Made by a program: the position numbers and the translations under genes. From NCBI GenBank assembly GCA_946545035.1, contig CAMNND010000031.1, positions 1 to 10,423 on the forward strand: 10,423 nt of DNA, given 5' to 3'. This DNA is from an uncultured Clostridium sp. Its GTDB lineage: Bacteria; Bacillota; Clostridia; TANB77; CAG-508. The notes below the pieces were generated by a model. The model did no database searches. It was not told where the DNA came from and was given only the letters and a program-made list of their open reading frames with translations. How positions within the stretch are numbered: position 1 is the stretch's first letter; every line of letters begins with the position of its first letter. Shown here piece after piece: positions 7,200 to 10,423 of the stretch.

Positions 7200-7871
7200 T
7201 TAATTAAAGAAAATAATAGTCATTAAGACTTTAAACATATATTTGATAGAATTACCAATATTAGAGTATGCACTTACCCCACCTTGACGATCTCTCATCT
7301 GTACTTGAACTTCTTTAACTTTTGCTTTTCTTTTTATTTCAAAAGCTAATGTATCAGGTTCTGGTGATCTATTCATATTAAATCCATAATCCTTCAACAT
7401 TTTTCTATTTAACATTCTCATTCCACTTGTTGGATCTTTAATTGTTTTTCCTGTAGTTAATCTAATCATAAAACTAATCAAACGACTACCTAGCATTCTC
7501 GCACTAAATTCTTTTGGCATTTCAACAAATCTAGATCCAATTACAATGTCATAACCTTCTTCAATTCCTTGAAGAAGATTTTCAATATATTCTGGTAGAT
7601 GTTGACCATCTCCATCAAACTGTACTGCAGCATCATACCCATTATAGTATGCATACTTATAACCAGTTTGTACTGCACCTTGCAACCCAAGGTTAACTGG
7701 TAAATCTAGATGGTTATACCCTTCTCTTTCTAAAATTTCTTTAGTACTATCTTTAGAACAGTCATTGATTACAATATAGTCACAAAATGGTGCTTTTTCT
7801 TTTAGCTCTTCAATAACCTGTTTAATACTTTCTTCCTCGTTATACGCAGGAATGATTGCTAATACTTTCAT
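7200..7871 (-). CDS. DPM1-like GT2, probable polyprenyl-phosphate glycosyltransferase
   Basis: A 223-residue GT2 enzyme of the dolichol-phosphate mannose/glucose synthase-like group, which moves a sugar from a nucleotide donor to polyprenyl (undecaprenyl) phosphate at the inner membrane face. Motifs: VLAIIPAYNEEESI (3-16), IVINDCSKDST (33-43), NLGLQGAVQTGY (60-71), FDGDGQH (85-91, metal and nucleotide), IGSRF (111-115), DPTSGMR (146-152) and RDRQGGVSAY (193-202). It lacks the two or more C-terminal transmembrane helices of GtrB-type enzymes, having only a short hydrophobic end (about 211-222). This fits dependence on the DUF2304 protein for anchoring. The start is uncertain. GTG at 7883 would overlap the flippase stop as GTGA, but the ATG at 7871 matches the usual family N-terminus and has a weak GAG-containing site. 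The stop codon overlaps, by one base, an ATG of the next frame. Confidence 0.92.
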   Translation of the reverse strand: MKVLAIIPAYNEEESIKQVIEELKEKAPFCDYIVINDCSKDSTKEILEREGYNHLDLPVNLGLQGAVQTGYKYAYYNGYDAAVQFDGDGQHLPEYIENLLQGIEEGYDIVIGSRFVEMPKEFSARMLGSRLISFMIRLTTGKTIKDPTSGMRMLNRKMLKDYGFNMNRSPEPDTLAFEIKRKAKVKEVQVQMRDRQGGVSAYSNIGNSIKYMFKVLMTIIFFN

Positions 7872-7879
7872 GGCTTTTC

Positions 7880-9292
7880 TCACTTTCTTTTTCTTATAAT
7901 ATTTAATGATTCATCATTTGAAATAAGGAGTAATCCTAAATAAATAACTGCCGCAAAGAATACTTGTAAAACAGTTAAATATATGTGACTCCCTAACATT
8001 TTATATAGAATGACCCCTGGAATCATTGCTATAGCTGAAAAGATAAAATACTTAAATCCTAATTTAATAATACCATTAATCTTTATATTTTTAAGCATGT
8101 AATAATACTGAATTAACGTAACACTGTACTCTGCAACTAGTGTACCAACAACAGCCCCATACACCCCCATAACTGGTATAGTTAAATAATTTATAATTAC
8201 ATTAATAATAGCTGAAAAAATACTTGATACAGTTAAATATCTAGTATTTTGTGTAGGTATCAAATACTGATTTGCAGAAATACTTGATAACCCTCTTGCA
8301 ATTATAATTGGAGATAGAGTAATCATGATAGGTGCTACCATATCATATCCTTTACCATAAAACCAAGGTACAAATCCAGTAGAAATCGTAATTATACCTA
8401 ATGTCATCGGTAAAGTTAAAAGTAGTGTATACTTAACAGCTAAAGAAATACTATTATTTAAACCTTTATAATCTTCATTTGATACATAAGTGGAGTTTTT
8501 AGGCAACATTACTAATGAAACTGCCGAAATAATTGTAACAGGAACTTTATTTAATTTATCTGCTTGATCATAAAATGCAATAAGAGATAAATTACTTGTT
8601 AAATTTTCCAACATTATTTTATCCATTTGGAAATATACCATTGTCACAATTTGTGGTAATGCTATTTTTAAGGTTGGAGAAAGATGTCTTGTTAAGCATA
8701 AATTTTTAAAATTAGGAGTTACTAATAATTTTGCTAATTTTGGATAACACCAAATAACACCTAACAACTGACATAGCCCCATTAAAGTGATGTATTTCCA
8801 TAAGTCATTTTGTGTCTTTACAAACAAGAAAATACTAGCAATACTCAATGATTTAATAAGAACTGTTCTTACAACAACACTTTTAAAATCTTCAATTCCA
8901 TTAAAGAACCAAATTACATCTAAGAAATATCCTGCAAACCAAATAAGTTGATAAATGGTAAATGTAGAATAAACCTTATTATTCATAAATAACGCATAGA
9001 AGCATGCAACAACAAAGAATAAAATAGTTCTTAAAATAATTATCTCAAAGAAAATCTTAGAACGTTTTTCTTTATCATCCTTAACATATGCAATTTCACG
9101 AATCGCATAATTTGTGAGTCCTATAGATCCAACTACCGATAAAATTTCACTGACCGAAGAAATATAACCATAAATTCCTAAATTATAAGGTCTTAATACT
9201 CTAGAAATATACGGTGATGTAACTAAAGGAACAATAACTGTCATAAGTTGTGCTGCACAACTATAGAAAATGTTAGAAATAGTTTTTTTCAT
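7880..9292 (-). CDS. Wzx-type polysaccharide flippase (MOP superfamily, RfbX-like)
   Basis: A 470-residue polytopic protein with about 12-14 hydrophobic helices, the usual length for Wzx flippases. The N-terminus shows the family signature: a first helix leading into LVTSPYISRVLRP (about 23-35), then NLGIYGY (37-43), and later GLTNYAIREIAYVKDD (about 58-73). The conserved Gly of the RVLG motif is Arg here. Such proteins flip undecaprenyl-diphosphate-linked repeat units from the inner to the outer face of the cytoplasmic membrane, which implies a Wzx-dependent export route for this glycan. ATG at 9292 has AGGGG (9301-9305) at 8 nt. It begins 14 nt after the stop of the lipoprotein gene and ends in TGA at 7880, next to the start of the DPM1-like gene, so the genes are almost certainly cotranscribed. 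Confidence 0.94.
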   Translation of the reverse strand: MKKTISNIFYSCAAQLMTVIVPLVTSPYISRVLRPYNLGIYGYISSVSEILSVVGSIGLTNYAIREIAYVKDDKEKRSKIFFEIIILRTILFFVVACFYALFMNNKVYSTFTIYQLIWFAGYFLDVIWFFNGIEDFKSVVVRTVLIKSLSIASIFLFVKTQNDLWKYITLMGLCQLLGVIWCYPKLAKLLVTPNFKNLCLTRHLSPTLKIALPQIVTMVYFQMDKIMLENLTSNLSLIAFYDQADKLNKVPVTIISAVSLVMLPKNSTYVSNEDYKGLNNSISLAVKYTLLLTLPMTLGIITISTGFVPWFYGKGYDMVAPIMITLSPIIIARGLSSISANQYLIPTQNTRYLTVSSIFSAIINVIINYLTIPVMGVYGAVVGTLVAEYSVTLIQYYYMLKNIKINGIIKLGFKYFIFSAIAMIPGVILYKMLGSHIYLTVLQVFFAAVIYLGLLLISNDESLNIIRKRK

Positions 9293-9306
9293 TTTATTAA
9301 CCCCTA

Positions 9307-10179
9307 TTAATGGATTTCATTAATATAGAAACGTGTAGCGATATTTTTCACTTCTGTCTCTTCTGTATCAATTTTAGCAAGATATTCACGTAATAATCTT
9401 GTAGATAACTTATTACCAAATCGATCAAAAATATGTTCTAAATTACTATGTTTCGTTACATAATCGCTATTCGCCATAAAAATTATATTATTAAAATCTC
9501 TGAATGCTTTTTTGTCGTCTTTTAAAATCCCTACATTACCTTTTTCCATCATTGGATCTGTTGCATCACATGTAATCACATCAGCATATCCTGATAATAT
9601 ATTCAATTCTTTTTGATCATACTTTTGTGAAGTGATTGACTTCCACTTCATTTGTCCATATTTTTCATTAAATCTTTCTTCACCATATGATGTACCTTTA
9701 TAAGATTCATCATATGCAAACTTTAAAAATGGTGCATTCTTTTTTAAGTCTGATATTTTTTTAATCTTATAATATTCTGCAATTTTTCTATCTATTGCAA
9801 AACCTAATGATGAACTTGCTAGAGTTTTTCCTAAAACAACCGTATTATGCTGTTTCATACCTCTACAGACAAGCTGATATTTTTTTGTACCAAAAACATT
9901 ATCATTTCCATTTAAGATATTTTTGTAAACATTATCTAAATATCCTGAATATAAATCGATAGAACCATCTTCCAATTTCTTTTGAAGATCTTCAGATTTT
10001 AAATAGTATTTTCTTTCTACTTTATATCCATTTTCTTCAAGAATATAAGACATTACTTGAGCAATAAATACATCTCTAACCTCCGAAGAAGACGCAAGAG
10101 TTATAATTTTATCACTTGAAACTCTTGAACAACCTGGAATTAAAATTGCGACAAGCAAAATACATATTAACTTTTTCAT
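9307..10179 (-). CDS. OpuAC/ProX-type (glycine betaine/choline-type) substrate-binding lipoprotein
   Basis: A 290-residue exported protein. It has a short leader (MKKLICILLVAILIPGC) with lipobox-like LIPGC and Cys17 as lipid attachment site; Pro at -2 is unusual, so lipidation is likely but not certain. The mature part follows the quaternary-ammonium-binding (OpuAC) pattern: a first strand IITLASSSEVRD (25-36) with a helix ending EENGYKVE (48-55), DLYSGYLDN (75-83) where OpuCC/ProX proteins have DLY.EYTGT, ISDLKK (142-147), and a VITCDATDPMM segment (201-211) leading to LKDDKKAF, close to the conserved D-x-TD...L-DDK region of OpuCC. No ATPase or permease gene is beside it. Its place between a cut membrane protein gene and the flippase suggests a role tied to the glycan, but that is inference. 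A detached osmoprotectant-binding protein is the plain alternative. ATG at 10179; AAGAG (10184-10188) or GAGGTG (10191-10196) could serve as binding site. Confidence 0.83.
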   Translation of the reverse strand: MKKLICILLVAILIPGCSRVSSDKIITLASSSEVRDVFIAQVMSYILEENGYKVERKYYLKSEDLQKKLEDGSIDLYSGYLDNVYKNILNGNDNVFGTKKYQLVCRGMKQHNTVVLGKTLASSSLGFAIDRKIAEYYKIKKISDLKKNAPFLKFAYDESYKGTSYGEERFNEKYGQMKWKSITSQKYDQKELNILSGYADVITCDATDPMMEKGNVGILKDDKKAFRDFNNIIFMANSDYVTKHSNLEHIFDRFGNKLSTRLLREYLAKIDTEETEVKNIATRFYINEIH

Positions 10180-10200
10180 ATTTCTCTTAACACCTCATTA

Positions 10201-10423
10201 TTAAGATTTATGTAATAAGAATAATTTATTATCTTTATCTATCTGTATTAATTCATAACCAGATTTACTTAGCGCTTTTGCAGCTTGACTAGATGAAACA
10301 ACTAGATAATCAATCTTATATTTTTTTATCACATATTGAATATTCTTTTCTACATTCCCTTGTGAGAAATTCATCAACAAATCATATTCCTCATTATCCA
10401 TAATCCCTGCACCATTAGGTACA
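10201..10423 (-). CDS. C-terminal end of a GT-C-like membrane protein, cut by the right edge
   Basis: The last 74 codons of a gene whose start lies beyond the right edge; the frame stays open from the stop at 10201 to position 10423. An internal Met at 10401 should not be taken as the start: there is no purine-rich site before it, and the preceding codons (VPNGAGI) read on without a break. The tail contains VIKKYKIDYLVV (about 35-46), closely matching KKYKIQYLFV near the C-terminus of the 664-residue membrane protein at 4822-6816. In both, about 35 residues remain to the stop. I therefore read it as the end of a second polytopic glycosyltransferase-like protein; no membrane helix is visible in this part, so the assignment rests on the tail alone. 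The lipoprotein gene starts 21 nt downstream. Confidence 0.7.
   Translation of the reverse strand, partial: VPNGAGIMDNEEYDLLMNFSQGNVEKNIQYVIKKYKIDYLVVSSSQAAKALSKSGYELIQIDKDNKLFLLHKS

Noticed and set aside
9307..10179. Ordinary osmoprotectant ABC transporter operon
   Set aside because: No ATPase or permease gene is adjacent within the window; the immediate downstream gene is a polysaccharide flippase. The right-hand neighbour ends like a GT-C protein rather than an OpuC permease.
10201..10401. Independent 66-residue gene starting at the Met at 10401
   Set aside because: The frame continues open to the window edge, no ribosome binding site precedes the Met, and the tail matches the end of the larger membrane protein at 4822-6816.
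1..10423. CRISPR arrays, insertion sequences, tRNAs or defence systems
   Set aside because: No regularly spaced repeats, transposase motifs, terminal inverted repeats or tRNA-like folds were noticed; all substantial coding capacity is explained by glycan genes and the binding lipoprotein.

Overview
All coding sequence in this window lies on the minus strand, so transcription runs from right to left. The DNA is AT-rich (roughly 30% GC by eye) and uses the standard code, with TGA read as stop. Nearly every gene has an AGGAGG-type ribosome binding site 5-8 nt from its start. This, the Gram-positive style lipoprotein leader and the LicD/IspD-like gene set point to a low-GC Bacillota (Firmicutes) bacterium. 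The exact family cannot be decided from the sequence; streptococci, lactobacilli, Erysipelotrichia and Lachnospiraceae all carry comparable loci.

The window is the interior of a cell-surface polysaccharide (capsule, EPS or teichoic-acid-like glycan) operon. In order of transcription it holds: (1) the C-terminal end of a large protein cut by the right edge (10201-10423), whose tail resembles that of the GT-C-like protein further downstream; (2) an OpuAC/ProX-type substrate-binding lipoprotein (9307-10179); (3) a Wzx-type flippase (7880-9292); (4) a DPM1-like GT2 (7200-7871); (5) a small DUF2304 membrane protein with a coiled-coil tail (6847-7188); (6) a 664-residue polytopic, probable GT-C glycosyltransferase (4822-6816); (7-9) three soluble GT2 glycosyltransferases (3818-4810, 2844-3779, 1827-2750); (10) a LicD/fukutin-family phosphotransferase (933-1811); (11) an IspD/TarI-like cytidylyltransferase (189-917); (12) the N-terminal part of an SDR/NAD-dependent epimerase-like enzyme cut by the left edge (1-178). 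Gaps are 0-38 nt or short overlaps, except one 93-nt gap at 2751-2843. I see no convincing promoter or terminator, so this looks like one long transcript that starts and ends outside the window. No stretch over 300 bases lacks a gene. I found no tRNA, rRNA, CRISPR array or insertion sequence.

Inferred working model: the three soluble GT2 enzymes build a repeat unit on a lipid carrier in the cytosol, and the flippase exports it. The DPM1-like GT2, tethered by the DUF2304 protein, makes a polyprenyl-phosphate sugar. The GT-C protein uses that sugar on the outer face of the membrane to add a branch. The SDR, IspD-like and LicD trio makes a CDP-activated alcohol or polyol and transfers it as a phosphodiester substituent. 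The main surprise is the OpuAC-type lipoprotein with no transporter genes visible beside it, in an operon that also encodes a LicD phosphotransferase. The initiating sugar-phosphate transferase and a clear Wzy polymerase are not visible here.
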